DNA from: Capsicum annuum
Taxonomy: Eukaryota > Streptophyta > Magnoliopsida > Solanales > Solanaceae
Assembly (NCBI RefSeq): GCF_002878395.1
Contig: NC_061118.1
Coordinates: 1,292,247-1,356,246 of the forward strand
Direction of reading: 5' to 3'
Length of the DNA: 64,000 nucleotides
Position numbers and translations under genes: made by a program. Positions within the stretch are counted from its first letter, which is position 1; each line of letters begins with the position of its first letter. This document shows, piece after piece, positions 11,746 to 23,179 of the stretch. The notes beneath the pieces are model-generated. The model did not search any database, was not told where the DNA came from, and saw nothing but the letters and a program-made list of their open reading frames with translations.

Positions 11746-11980
11746 TTTTTTTACAATAAAGTCCTATATAAACACTTGTAGTTGGAACCTTTCTCCGAAC
11801 CCTACACATAGCGAGAACTTTAGTACACCGAACTGTTTTTTTTTTTTTTTTTTTAACAATCAAAGCCCTATATAAACACTTTAGTGGTTGAAACTTTTCT
11901 CCAAACCCTACACATAGCGAGAACTTTAGTACACCGTAGTATATATATATTTTTTCACAATCAAAGCCCTATATAAACCC
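11700..11980 (+). promoter_or_regulatory. Triplicated LTP core promoter with SINE tails
   Basis: A unit of about 100 bp occurs three times: ACTTTAGTACACCGAACTG, a T-tract, ACAATCAAAGCCC and TATATAAA. The TATA motifs are at 11765-11772, 11869-11876 and 11970-11977. The last lies 82 bp upstream of the LTP start codon and is the best-placed TATA box. The first half of each unit is the TS-like SINE 3' end, so the duplication fused SINE tail and promoter. Confidence 0.75.
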
Positions 11981-12058
11981 AAGGCACTAAGTCCATAACA
12001 CCACCAACCACATTATCTTACACACTTAGAAAAGAAACACAAAAAGACTTCAATCAAT

Positions 12059-13523
12059 ATGACTTCCAATTACATTTACAAAATTTACTTTATAGCCACA
12101 TTCATTTACTTTCTAGCCACAATTTCCAACACTCCAATTCTCCCACAAGCAAATGCAGCAACAGGAATAAGTTGTGGCAATGCACCAGCTACTAGTTTAG
12201 CACCATGTCTTGGTGCAGCCAAAAATGGTAGAAACAAAGTCCCACCAATGTGTTGTGGCAAAGTTGGTTCATTGTTGAAGACTTCACCAAAGTGTCTATG
12301 TGCTGCAATATTGTCACCAATAGCCAAAAATGCAGGTGCTAATCCTGCAATTGCTGTTACTATTCCTAAAAGATGCAACATCAAGAATAGACCTATTGGC
12401 AAGAAATGTGGAAGTAAGTGTAACATATGTGTGTTTCTTTTTTGTTAATGAGTTTAACATACACCCACCAATGGCGGATCCAAAATTTAACGATAGTGGG
12501 GGCTTAAAAAATATTAAAAAGCTGAGAAAAAATAATAAATGACCTCAATGAGGTTCGAACCTGAGTCGAAACTTCCAATGAAGCAGGGGCGGACCTACAT
12601 TATAATTTGGGTGCTCCGGCAGGCACCCACTAAACTCGACGCGGAATATGTATAATAACATAGAAAATATACGAAAATAGGTATAAAACATATAAAAGCA
12701 TCCACTCTAACAAAAAGTTGGCTAGGTGCGTTGGATCTTAAGGTGCTTCACTGAAAGTGTTGACTCGGGTTCGAACCTCATTGAGGTCATTTTTTATTTT
12801 TTCTTAGCTTTTTAATTTCTTAAGCACCCACTATCCTTAAATTCTGAGTCCACCACTGCAATGAAACACCTTAAGATCACCCTAAATGTCAGTGCACCCA
12901 GTCAACTTTTTTGTTAGAGTGGGTTCTTTTATATGTTTTATACCTATTTTCGTATATTTTTTATGTAATTATACCTATTCCGCGTCGAGTTTAGTGGGTG
13001 TCGGAGCACCCCAAATTATAACGTAGGTCCACCCCTGACACCGACACGTAGTACGAGAATTTGCATCATATCAGATCATTCAAAAGATAATTTCAAGTAG
13101 CGATGCACATACTTTTAAATTTACATCTTTACATCGACTTTGTAAATAACTTTAAGGATATTTCAGTCATTTTAATAGACAAAGCGTTCAACGGCACCTT
13201 TATACCAAACCATATTAACTACTACTTATTATCAACTCCAATACTTCTATCCAAATACTTAAACAATTTATTTATTTAGGAAAAATACTTTGTTTTCATC
13301 TTGAATTATACATGAAATTGTTGAGACACACTCGAACTTTAGGAGGGTTCTATTACCCCTGGACTAATAAAAACCGTATTTTTGGCAACGATAGTGCCTA
13401 CGTGGAACATCAGTGAATCAACACACTGAAGGTCCACGTAGGCGCACGTATGTACTCTTCATCTTATGTAAATTATTAATTAAATTGTTTTTTTTATACT
13501 TTGCAGGATATATTGTTCCATGA
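12059..13523 (+). CDS. Secreted non-specific lipid transfer protein (LTPd-like), two exons, 123 aa
   Basis: Small extracellular protein that binds acyl lipids in a four-helix fold held by four disulfides. Exon 1 is 12059-12413 and exon 2 is 13507-13523, joined GGA A|GA. This gives the C-terminus KKCGRYIVP, the usual ending of the LTPd group. A hydrophobic signal peptide spans about residues 1-33 (YFIATFIYFLATIS ... QANA). The eight-cysteine motif is complete: C-X10-C-X14-CC-X12-CLC-X24-C-X10-C. The second half (KVPPMCCGKVG, AKNAGANPAIAV, PKRCNIKNRP) fits LTPd proteins such as Arabidopsis At3g53980, from memory. The intron lies four codons from the end and carries nested MITEs. Reading through the donor would replace GRYIVP with a different tail. 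The lipid carried is unknown. Confidence 0.92.
12469..13037 (+). mobile_element. Outer hAT MITE in the LTP intron, interrupted
   Basis: Begins CAATGGCGGATCC and ends GGTCCACCCCTG. It is flanked by ACACCCAC (12461-12468) and ACACCGAC (13038-13045), an 8-bp duplication with one mismatch. It is split by a second member of the same family at 12584-12858. Confidence 0.72.
12584..12858 (-). mobile_element. Inner hAT MITE, inserted in the outer one in opposite orientation
   Basis: Plus strand begins CAGGGGCGGACC and ends GAGTCCACCACTG. Its reverse complement matches the outer copy along its length, including GACCTCAATGAGGTTCGAAC. Flanks are CAATGAAG (12576-12583) and CAATGAAA (12859-12866), an 8-bp duplication with one mismatch. 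Confidence 0.75.
13292..13450. repeat. Half of a foldback MITE (family of 48950-49247)
   Basis: Shares ACACTCGAACTTTAGGAGGG, TATTACCCCTGGACTAAT and TGCCTACGTGG with the complete element inside SOS1 intron 19. Only one long arm is present here, within the LTP intron. Confidence 0.6.
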
Positions 13524-14364
13524 GTTTATAATTCTCAGCTTGGATATCGGAGGAATAAAGATGAATTTCCAGCTGCTTAATTATTAATTATGTGTACCAA
13601 ATATAAAAGTATTATTTCCAGTTTGCTATAAAAATAAATTGATGCTAATTTATATTATGTTTAACAAATGTACTACGCTTCCATAGTTCCATTTATCATG
13701 TTTAGATGATTAAATGGATAAGTATATTTTTATTTTAATTTCCTTGTTCCAGGAAATTAACCCTCTATATTTGGTTAATTTTTTAAATAAAATCAATACT
13801 ATTTTGATTATCGAGGGGTAATCAGAAATAATTTCTCTATCCAATAAAAATAGATATAAGATTACATACTAATTACCCTCTTCAGATTCCATTTGTTAGA
13901 ATTTACACTGCATTTGTTGTAAGACTATTTCAACAAGACTTAATGAGATAATTTATAATCGCATAAATATATATAATTTATTTTATATCATAAATTTCAT
14001 AAGTTTTTTTAATTCTTAAATTTCGTACGCAATTAAACATTATCACATAAATTGAAGCAGAGGGAGTTATAAGTGGAATGTTTGGGGCTATCTAAAGTTT
14101 CTATCTTATTTGTGAGGGTTCAATTCTTCTCGTTACAATTTCCGATTATCTAAAGTTTCATCTTATTTGCGAGGGTTCAATTCCTCTCGTTACAATTTCC
14201 TCCGGCCCCAATTTACCTTCCGCTATGTTCAATTCAAAAAAGAGACAAATCGTTCAGACTGAATTAAGTTAGAGGAGCTATGCAGTAAGAATGGTAGTAG
14301 CGAGTTCATCTGAATCCATTAAGTTCAACCCTAATTCCTAAGCATAAATTTATATGTAATTAGG
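13524..14364. other. Intergenic stretch after the LTP gene
   Basis: AT-rich DNA including the LTP 3' flank and a short direct repeat near 14080-14200 (TCTAAAGTTTC ... GAGGGTTCAATTC twice). No gene seen. Confidence 0.45.
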
Positions 14365-14768
14365 TCAAACAACATTAATTCCGACAATTTGGAAGCTAAT
14401 TACAGATAATTTTGACATTTTGTATAATTGTTGAAAAAATCGATTTTGGATCTGTCGAAATACATAGTTAGCTCCTAATAAGATACATTTTTTTCGTTGT
14501 AAAGATACATAATTAACTCTCAACATATTTTTCTATTTTGTGTCCGTCGAGGTACATAATACATCCAAGAAGATGCATCTTTTTCTTTGTAAAGATACAT
14601 AATTAGCTCCCAATACATTTTTTTCAATTTTGGGTTTGTTGAGATACATAATTAACTCCCGATACACCCAATATAGATACATAATTAGTTGAAATTTTTG
14701 CAATTACTTTGTAAAGATTAAAATTTATATAAATATGGTAAGTTAAGGTGTATGTTTATAATTTTTTT
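14365..14768. mobile_element. MITE related to 4670-5166, inverted
   Basis: Reads CAAACAACATTA at one end and AAGGTGTATGTTTATAATTT at the other, the reverse complement of the 16432 copy. Internal units contain GATACATAATTAGCTCCCAA. Confidence 0.55.
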
Positions 14769-14961
14769 ATTATTATTATATAGCCAAGTGCTTAACAAAA
14801 TCATGATGATAAAGTTGTGGTCCAATGGACTAACATCTTGCAAGAAAAATAAAGCCCAATAAGGCCATATATACTATTTTAAGTGGTGATTCCAACAACA
14901 TTTTTTATTGTTGAAAAGATTTTAGGATTTGGATTGTGACATTACAAGAGGAATGTTTTAT

Positions 14962-15545
14962 GTTTGTGATAGACATGTCAATTTGAAAGGACGTTGTACA
15001 GCAGATGGGGTTACTCTTTCCTTGATCAAAGGTTTCGGATTCGAGTCCTGGATATGAAAAAATATTTGATAGGGAGGGCTTTCCCTCAATGGGCCCTATC
15101 CAGCGTGAATTCGAATTAGTTGTGCGCGATAGACATGTCAATTTGAAAGGACGTGATATAGTGGATGGGGCTGGTCTTCCCTTGATCAGAGATCTCGGGT
15201 TCGAGCCGTGGATACAGAAAAATCCTTGGTAGGGGAGCGCTTCCCCCGAGTGGGCCCTCCCCGGTGTGAATCTGAATTAGTTAAGCTCCAGTGCAGATAC
15301 CAGACGTCGAATGGAAAACCAAAGAAAAAAGAAAGCACATCCACACTTGTGGGGCTACTCTTTCCTTAATCAGAGGTCTCAGGTTCGAACCGTGGGTACG
15401 AAAAAATCCTTGGTAGGGAGCGCTTCCCCTCAATGGGCCCTACCCAACGTGAATCCGAATTAGTCGAGCTCCAATGCAGATACCGAACGCCGAATAAAAA
15501 ACGACAAAGAAAAAATAAAGCACATCTACACTTGTGGTTACGTTG
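14962..15545 (+). repeat. Three tandem tRNA-derived SINE-like units
   Basis: Units start near 14962, 15126 and 15340. Each holds TTCCTTGATCAGAGGTCTCG, a B-box-like GGTTCGAGCC or variant, GGTAGGGAGCGCTTCCC and GGGCCCTACCC. Related single copies lie at 20180-20520. Two minus-strand open frames here are shadows. Confidence 0.65.
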
Positions 15546-16431
15546 TGGTCGCATAAAATTACGATGAAGAATGTTTAATTGATTATCCTTCGACGTATGT
15601 AGCTATTCTCCTAAGGGAATTAGCTTGTTTGCGAGATGTATTAGAGAAATTAATATATGTATTTTTGCTTTGGTACTTGGTATTATTTAATACCTTGTTC
15701 GTATCAGTATTATAAAGTATACAAATAATACGTAGCAACTCTGGTGTTAGCGATACTAGGATTATTAATACCTGAATAAGCAAGGTTAAAAAATACATAC
15801 CTTGAATACATCAAATCAAATATTGAATAAGAAATAATCCCGACATAACTAATTTTGATATTATTAATTAACATTACTTATCATAATATTGAGAGTCTTA
15901 TATGGTATTTAAATTGCATATTGATATAGTTGGTTTGCTTAATAAAGTTAAGTGCTCACTAATTACCAGACAAAATCATTTTCCTTTTGATTATGACTGG
16001 ATTATATATTTCAGATGTTTAGTTAAGATATCTTTGACTTTTAATGAAATTAGAGGCTATTTGATTATTAAAATTAACATTTAAAAAAAATAGTTTGGTG
16101 TATTAAATGCAGTTTTATCTTAAAGTTCTATCAGAGGAATTACTATAATTATCATAAGCTACTTAAATTTAAAAAATGAAATTAATAATCTTGATAAAGA
16201 TATGAGTATACTAATTGAGTGTCCAAATTATTAGCTATTAAAATTACAAAATGAAATCAAATAATAGTACTTTATTTGACATTAAAGTCAAAACATTTTT
16301 CTTAAACTATGGATCACTAAAAAATACCTACTATATCTAGGTTAGCTATAATTTGATTTTGACCTATATCTAAGTCCATTGTAATTTCCAACACAAATTA
16401 GAAACATGACATATTTTTTTTACTTTTTTTT
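15546..16431. other. AT-rich spacer
   Basis: No recognisable gene or element. Open frames at 15583 and 15902 have no protein-like features. Confidence 0.4.
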
Positions 16432-16768
16432 GAAAAAAATAACATAAATATACACCTTTAACTTATCATATTTACAAAAATTTCCATCTTTATAAAAAAA
16501 TTACAAAAATTCTCAACTAATTATGTATCTTCGTTGAATGTATCAGAGAACTAATTATGTATGTTGACAGATTCAAAATTGAAAAAAAAATGTATCGGAA
16601 GCTAGTTATGTATCTTTACAAAGTAAAAAAAATGTATTTTCGTTTGATGTATCAGGAGCTAATTATGTATCTTGAAAGACTCAAAATCAGAATTTTCAGT
16701 AATTATGTAAAGTGTAGGAATTTTCTGTAATTAAGCTCAAAACTGTCGAGATTTATGTTGTTTGCTCT
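16432..16768. mobile_element. MITE with ATAACATAAA ends
   Basis: Left end ATAACATAAATATACACC and right end GATTTATGTTGTTT form an inverted pair. The interior repeats AGCTAATTATGTATCT. Same family as 4670-5166 and 14365-14768. Confidence 0.55.
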
Positions 16769-16929
16769 TGTTTTTCAAATACTTTTATCTTAAGTTGGGG
16801 ATCTATCGAAAATAGTTGTTCGACCTTTGAGGTAGAAGTTAGGTTTGATAAATTCTATCGTCCCGAATATCACTTTGTGGAGCGATACTACATATATTAT
16901 TGTTATTGTTGTTAGAGTATTTAAATAAT

Positions 16930-17240
16930 TAAATTTTAATATTTTTCATTTTATCTTTAGTAATATGGTTTACAACACAAATATTTATGATCTTCACATC
17001 ACAAATTTAACCTTTTTTCTATTTTTTAAAATTCAACTTCAAATCAAACTTTGTCATATAAATTGAGACAGAAAGTTAAGAGGGAATCCAATTTTAATAT
17101 TTTTATTTTATCATTAGTAATATGGTTTACAACACAAATATTTATGATCTTCACATCACAAATTTAACCTTTTTTTTCAATTTTTTAATACTCAATATCA
17201 AATCAAAATTTATCATATAAATTGAAAATGAGAGTTATAT
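16930..17240. repeat. Tandem duplication of about 160 bp
   Basis: Two adjacent copies contain AGTAATATGGTTTACAACAC and TTTATGATCTTCACATCACA in the same order. Confidence 0.8.
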
Positions 17241-17636
17241 AGGGAATATCACAAATAAATTAATGTCATTCACACAAATTTGGATGTCCCTCATTTAACA
17301 TACACAAACCAAACTTCTTTCTCCATGTTTGAAAAATATGGTCCCATATCTTACAAAATTCTTCACCTTTGGGTCCACGGACTAATTTCTCCGTTCCAAA
17401 TTAAGTATCGTTTTAGCAAAAAAAAAAAAAAATTCATCCTAAAATATGTGTCGCTTTAAAAATTCAAGACAATAATTAGTACTCTTGTTTTCAATTGTAC
17501 CTTTATATTATAATACTACTTCATATTAGTAGTGTTCAATTCTCAAGAAACGTCTGATAAAAAAGGGCAACGAAGCAGCTCTTCATCGACATGAAAAGAG
17601 GTAAAACGATATTTATTTTGAGACGAAGATAATATT

Positions 17637-18088
17637 CAGGGGCGGAGCTATCGTTGGGCTAGGGGTTCATTCGAACCCTTTTCTGTGAAAAATTATGTTA
17701 TATCTACATAGTAAAAATTGTTTTTATGTATATATAGTAGATGTTGAACTCCCTCCGACTAGTTCGTACGTTCACTTATGAGCCCTCTTAGTAAAAATTC
17801 TGACTCCGCACTGATCAAGGGCGGAGCCACCTTTGGACAAAGGGGTTCATCCGGACCTCCTTCGGCAGAAAATTATACTATTTATGCATGGTTAAAATTA
17901 TTTTTTATGTATTTACAGTGGATATTGAAAATCCCCTTCGTCTAGTTCGTATGTTTACTTCTGAATCCCCTTAGTGAAAATACTGACTCCGCTACTGACA
18001 CTGTATCTATAGTAGATATTAAACCCCCTTCTTCTAGTTCGTATGCTTACTTCTGAATCCCCTCAGTGAAAATTCTAACTCCGCACCG
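17637..18088. mobile_element. Cluster of hAT MITEs within one target-site duplication
   Basis: Two near-complete copies (17637-17812 and 17816-17998) and a truncated third (18002-18088) share CAGGGGCGGAGC-type starts, ATATAGTAGATGTTGAA and CTGACTCCGC ends. The whole cluster is flanked by GATAATATT at 17628-17636 and 18088-18096. Confidence 0.65.
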
Positions 18089-18391
18089 ATAATATTTGAC
18101 ATAAAGTCATAGCATGACATATTGTGAGTCCCACTTAAAGTTAGTATAATAGGAGTGCTAACCAACCCCATGGAAACTCTCAAAAGATTTTGGGGTCTAC
18201 TTTTGTTTACTTTTGGTTTGATATGCTAACTGAGATGACAAAGAGGGAAGCCCCACAAATAAACCTAAAGTTTGAAAAGAGGAAAATAGTTGGAAAATAA
18301 GTCAGAATATTAAAATGTTACAAATCATATATATATGCATATAGTGTTTTAAAATTGCAAAATATAATTAACTTAATAGAGTGATTTCCAC

Positions 18392-19565
18392 AAATATAAT
18401 TTTTCAAGGTCACCTTTTATATTTTGTCCTTATTAAAGAAACTGCGCGAAAAATAATCGAGAGCAAAATCCAAGTGAGTCGCAGGAGACTTGTCTTAACA
18501 AGTTATGGTGATCGTCAGAATTTCAGACCAGAACTAAGTGATATGTTGTATAGAAATCTACTAACACATTTATAATTTTTCAGGGTCATCTTTTATATTT
18601 TGCCCTTGTTAAAGAAATTGCGCGAAAAATAACCTATTCACCATAATTGGGAGCAAAATCTAAGTGATTTGTAGGAGACTTGTCTTAACAAGTTATGGTG
18701 ATCGTCAGAATTTCTGGCCAAAACCAAGGTGATCACCGTAACATGTTATATGGAAATCTACTAACACATCTATAATTTTTCAGGGTCACCTTTTATATTT
18801 TGTCCTTGTTAAAGAAATTGGGCGAAAAATAACCTATTCACCATAATCGGGGAGCAAAATCCAAGTGAGTCGCAGGAGACTTGTCTTAACAAGTTATGGT
18901 GATCATCAGGATTATTCTAACCGAAATCAGATGATCACCGTAACATATTGTATAGAAATTTACAAGCACATCTATAATTTTTCAGAGTCGCCTTTTATGT
19001 TTTGCCTTGTTAAAGAAACTGCGCAAAAAATAAACTATATTCACCATAATCGAGAACAAAATTCAAGTGAGTTGCAGGAGACTTGTCTTACCAAGTTATG
19101 GTGATCGTCATGATTTTTGACCAAAACCAGGTGATCACTGTAACATGTTATATAGAAATATATTAACACACAACTATAATTTTTTAGGGTCACCTATTAT
19201 ATTTTGCCCTTGATAAAGAAACTGCGCGAAAGATAACCTGTTCACCATAATGGGGAGCAAAATCCAAGTAAGGCGCAAGAAACTTGTCATAACAAGTTGT
19301 GGTGATCGTCAGGATTTCTGGTCAAAACCAAGTGATCACCGTAACATGTTGTATAGAAATCTAGTAAGACATCTATAATTTTTCAGCGTCACCTTTTATG
19401 TTTTGCCCTTGTTAAAGAAACTGCGAGAAAAATAACCTATATTCACCATAACCGAGAGTAAAATATAATAGGATCCCAGGAGACTTGTCTTAACAAGTTA
19501 TGGTGATCGTTAGGATTTCTGACCTAAATCAGGTGATCATCATAACATGTTGTATAGAAATCATG
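18392..19565. repeat. Satellite-like array, about 170-200 bp unit, six or seven copies
   Basis: Each unit contains TTTTTCAGGGTCACCTTTTA, AAAGAAACTGCGCGAAAAAT, AGGAGACTTGTCTTAACAAG and a palindromic GGTGATCACC. Open frames at 18381 and 18865 are repeat artefacts. Confidence 0.85.
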
Positions 19566-19574
19566 GGTCATGTC

Positions 19575-19990
19575 CTGATTAATGAGCTGAAACTGTGTCA
19601 GGTCTTGTCTAATCAACTTCTGTTGGTTCATCTTCGGTTCTATTTCTACCTCTCCTAACTCATGTTATAGTCAACATCGCACATCTCCTTACTGGCACAT
19701 CCACAAACCTCCTCTTTACACGTCAAACCATCTCAGCCATTGCTTTCCTCATCTTGTCCGTTATTGGGGCCACCGATCCACCTTGCCCCATATAACTTCG
19801 TTCCTAATTAGGTCTCTCACATACCATATGAGCATTCTCATCTCTCGTACAATCATCTTCTAAATGTGAACGTTCTTAACTGATCAACTCTCTGTTCCAT
19901 ACAATAGTATCAATCTAACCATCACTTTGTAAAAATTACTTTTAAACCTTTGCAACACATTCTTATCGCACAGTACCCAACTGCGAGCCT
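19575..19990 (-). mobile_element. RTE-type LINE fragment, minus strand, degenerate
   Basis: Read on the minus strand it encodes, with stops and shifts, WRLAVGYCA, LYGTECWSV-like and KVDRWPQ segments. These match the C-terminal region of the reverse transcriptase ORF seen better preserved at 54320 and 56179. No intact ORF remains. Confidence 0.6.
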
Positions 19991-20179
19991 CCATTTCACA
20001 TACCCACCCACTACAATACTATATATAACATTTGTTAAGCCTAACTTAATATTCAAAAATCATGAACTTTTACAATTTTGATAATAGAAAATACAAAAGT
20101 CTTGAATTGCTACATGACATTAAAGAAGTACACTAAAGATTTAATTCAACTTCAAAAACTAATTCACAAGGTTAGAATT

Positions 20180-20520
20180 ACCTAACTGCTTTCCCACTCT
20201 TAGCCAGAAGTTTTAGGTTTGAGTTCTCGGTATGAAAAAAAGTCCCATTAGGGAGTTACACGACGCGAATCTGAATCAGTCGAGTCTTAATATGAATATC
20301 GAATACCGTGTATCGAACACCAGACAGAAACCCAACAAATTTGATTTGGACATTCTCTCATGGATAGAATTTGTCCATTTTAATCAGAAGTTTCAGCTTT
20401 GAATTCTCAGTATGAGAAAAATCCCGTTTGTGAGTGACACAACACCAACCTAAATTAGCCGAGTCCTAATATAAATATCGGATGCTGAATATCGGACACC
20501 AGACAGAAACCAAAAAAAAA
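20180..20520 (+). repeat. Two degenerate copies of the 14962-type SINE
   Basis: Two adjacent copies share AAGTTTCAGGTTTGAGTTCT-like boxes, TCAGTATGAGAAAAATCCC and GGACACCAGACAGAAACC. Both are diverged from the 15 kb units. Confidence 0.5.
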
Positions 20521-21087
20521 ATTGATGTGGACACTCTAACAAAAGAACTATTCATCATGTTATTACTCAAAATTCTTATCCATTGAATTATAGAAAAGAA
20601 AACTTCAAAATAAATAAATAAATAAAGTAAAATAAAGGTGAAAAAAGCAAGAGAGATAGAAAAAGCTGAATTTGAATTTGTATTTGTCTATGAAGCATGT
20701 AAAAGTAATATGCAGTCCCTTCATGCATTTGCCAACAAAATGATATCATAACCACTGCAATAATTATTTAGTCCCCCACATACTCACTTATTTAATCATG
20801 CAAAATTTTAAAAAGTTGAATTATTTAACGAATCCCTATAAAAAAATAAATCACAAAATCTATTTTTAAAAAAATAATTTTTTCTTATTTGTTGCTTGCT
20901 GGCATGGTTGACTGAATTTTTGCTTCTTCTAAAATCATGATTATATTTTCACTTTATTTCTTTTCTTGTTCCCTTAATACTTTACAACTTATATGAGGAC
21001 CAAGAATTTTGAAAAAAAACTTTAATTAAAAAAAAAGTAATGTTTCGAATTTGTGAATGGGGAATAACTTTATTACAACAATAATAA

Positions 21088-21510
21088 TATACTCATCATA
21101 GTCCAACAAAATAAAGCCGGAGAAAGATAAGTTGTAGTCGACCTACATACTAATCGTAGTCTCACAAAATGAAGTCGAACGTCGGAGAAAGATAGATCAT
21201 ACGTCAACCTACATACTAACAGTAGTCCGGCAAAATGAAGTCGGAGAAAGATAAATCGTACGTCGACCTACATACTAAATGTAGTCCCACAAAATGATGT
21301 CGGAGAAAGATAGATCGTACGTCGACCTACATACTAACCGTAGTCCCACAAAATAAAGTCGGAGAAAGATAGGTCGTACGTTGACCTACATACTAACCGT
21401 TGTCCCACAAAATAAAGTCGGAGAAAGATGGATCGTATACGTCGACCTACATATTAACCTTAGTTCCACAAAATGAAGTCGGAGAAAGATAAATTGTACG
21501 TCGATCTTAC
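21088..21510. repeat. Minisatellite, about 58-bp unit, seven copies
   Basis: Repeats GTCGGAGAAAGATAGATCGT, ACGTCGACCTACATACTAAC and CGTAGTCCCACAAAATGAA. Confidence 0.88.
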
Positions 21511-21552
21511 ATCTATTTCAGAGCTACAGCGTAGAGTTTAATACACTCTCGA

Positions 21553-21745
21553 CTCAGACGGGGAGCTGGAGTAATGAGTAAAGTTGTTGTCATGTGATCG
21601 GGAGGTTATGAGTTTAAGTCGTAGAAATACCCGCCGCTGGCAAAAATGTAAGGTGAGACAACTTATGATAGATCATTATGACTCGATCCTTCCTCGAACT
21701 CCGCGCATACCAAAAACTTTAATGCTCCAAACGATCCTTTTTAAT
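21553..21745 (+). mobile_element. TS-like SINE, plus orientation
   Basis: Contains GGAGTAATGAGTAAAGTTGT, TGTCATGTGATCGGGAGG, a degraded B box, and the 3' part TCGAACTCCGCGCATACC ... AAAACTTTAATGCTCC. Confidence 0.65.
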
Positions 21746-21821
21746 ACCCTCTCAACTTAAGAAAAAAACAGTTTATAGTAGTCAAGAAAAAGAGGAGTAA
21801 CTTTATTATTAATGATTAAAA

Positions 21822-22165
21822 ATAGGATTAATAGCATTTTTAGTCCCTTAGCTGTTAATAAGTTCTAATTTTAACCCTTGTAATATCTAACTAAGTATAA
21901 TTAATCTTACATTAGTTAAAACTTAAAAGATGCGTTATGTTAAATATTATTATTAATTGTCTATATACGTTATGTTAAATTAATAATAATATTTAAGGTT
22001 GCTATATATACGTCTAGAAACAATGTAAATACAACACATTTCTTTTATAAAAGGATCAAAACACATATTATTATTAATTTAAAATTAAATGTACTAAATT
22101 ATATATCAAAAGGGTTGAAATTAGAATTTATAAATAATTGAAGGATCAAAAATGTTGTTTCCCTT
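21822..22165. repeat. Foldback element
   Basis: The left arm AATAGCATTTTTAGTCCCTT ... TCTAATTTTAACCC is matched in inverted orientation by the right arm GGGTTGAAATTAGAATTTAT ... GGATCAAAAATG. The interior is AT-rich. A related half-element lies near 28018-28120. Confidence 0.6.
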
Positions 22166-23179
22166 CAAAATAACAATAAAACTAAATAAATATCAAGAAG
22201 CAGAGGGGAAAAAAGAATAAATTTCCAATATAACCTGGAGGCTAGTTATGCAGACAAAAACAATAATATATGATAGCTACCTTAGAGAAATTAAAATAGT
22301 AGATGACAAATTTTGAGATTTTTTAAAAAATGAGTGGAGAATATAAGAAATAGATAAAGCTCATATATAAATAATACGTGTTAGTCATTTATTTGTTTGG
22401 GTGTAAATATATCTTGAAATAAGTTATTACCTACCCATTCATCTTATAAAAAAATACAAATGTTTTGATCATCTTACATGTGAGTTTGACAGAATTCAGT
22501 AATTTTAATTCAGACTATCTTGAAAAACATGTTATTCGATAGAATGATTTTGAAATTGCAAAATCTTGTAAATCATCGAGCTTGTAAATCTTGTATATAT
22601 TGAAAAGATAATCATCGCGCTTATAAATCTTATATATATATTAAGATAAATTCACAACTTAAATGTACAAAATCCGATTACTAATACTTAAGATTATTAT
22701 CCTAAAATTCAGAATTCATAAAAATAAAATTTCGAATTTGTCTATCTAATTACAAATTTTAAGAATATCATTTATCCTACCATAACTTCAACATAGTAAA
22801 AACTAAAAATATATTTAACAGTTGTTGTAAGTTGTAACAAGTCTTGAAATTTTTTAAAAAGAGCAGATTGGTGAACAAAATATCTCATATTAATGACATT
22901 CGAAAAAGGACTGAACTTCAAAGAACGTGATGTAGATTATTTATATTCTAATACAATTAATTTTAGTGACTGCATTCACGACTCAAAATTTTAAAAATTT
23001 CCTATTTAAAAATTTCACCATTTTTTTTTTTTTTAAATTTTGCACCTTGTCTTGCCTTTTTTCTTTTCTATCTTGTGGGCCCTATCTTTTGTCTCTATTT
23101 AAATACTAGATGACACATTTGTAACATACATTTTTCTACATCACAAAAATATTATCAATCAACCAAAAGAGGAAGAAAA
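22166..23179. other. Upstream region of the XRI1-like gene
   Basis: AT-rich. A plausible leader (CTATTTAAATACTAGATGAC, then CACAAAAATATTATCAATCAACC) precedes the start codon. No clear TATA box other than TATTTAAATA near 23094. Confidence 0.4.

Noticed and set aside
11486..11863. 125-residue Lys-rich frame on the minus strand
   Set aside because: Poly-Lys comes from the T-tracts of SINE tails upstream of the LTP; it has no coding features.
12106..12426. 106-residue minus-strand frame opposite the LTP exon
   Set aside because: Shadow of a strong, cysteine-patterned coding exon on the plus strand.
12551..12562. GGTTCGAACC box as a tRNA gene
   Set aside because: No cloverleaf can be drawn around it. 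It is part of the repeated MITE sequence.
18381..19104. Two related frames with SRRRLVLTSYGD
   Set aside because: Translations of the 170-200 bp satellite unit; no start context or conserved length.
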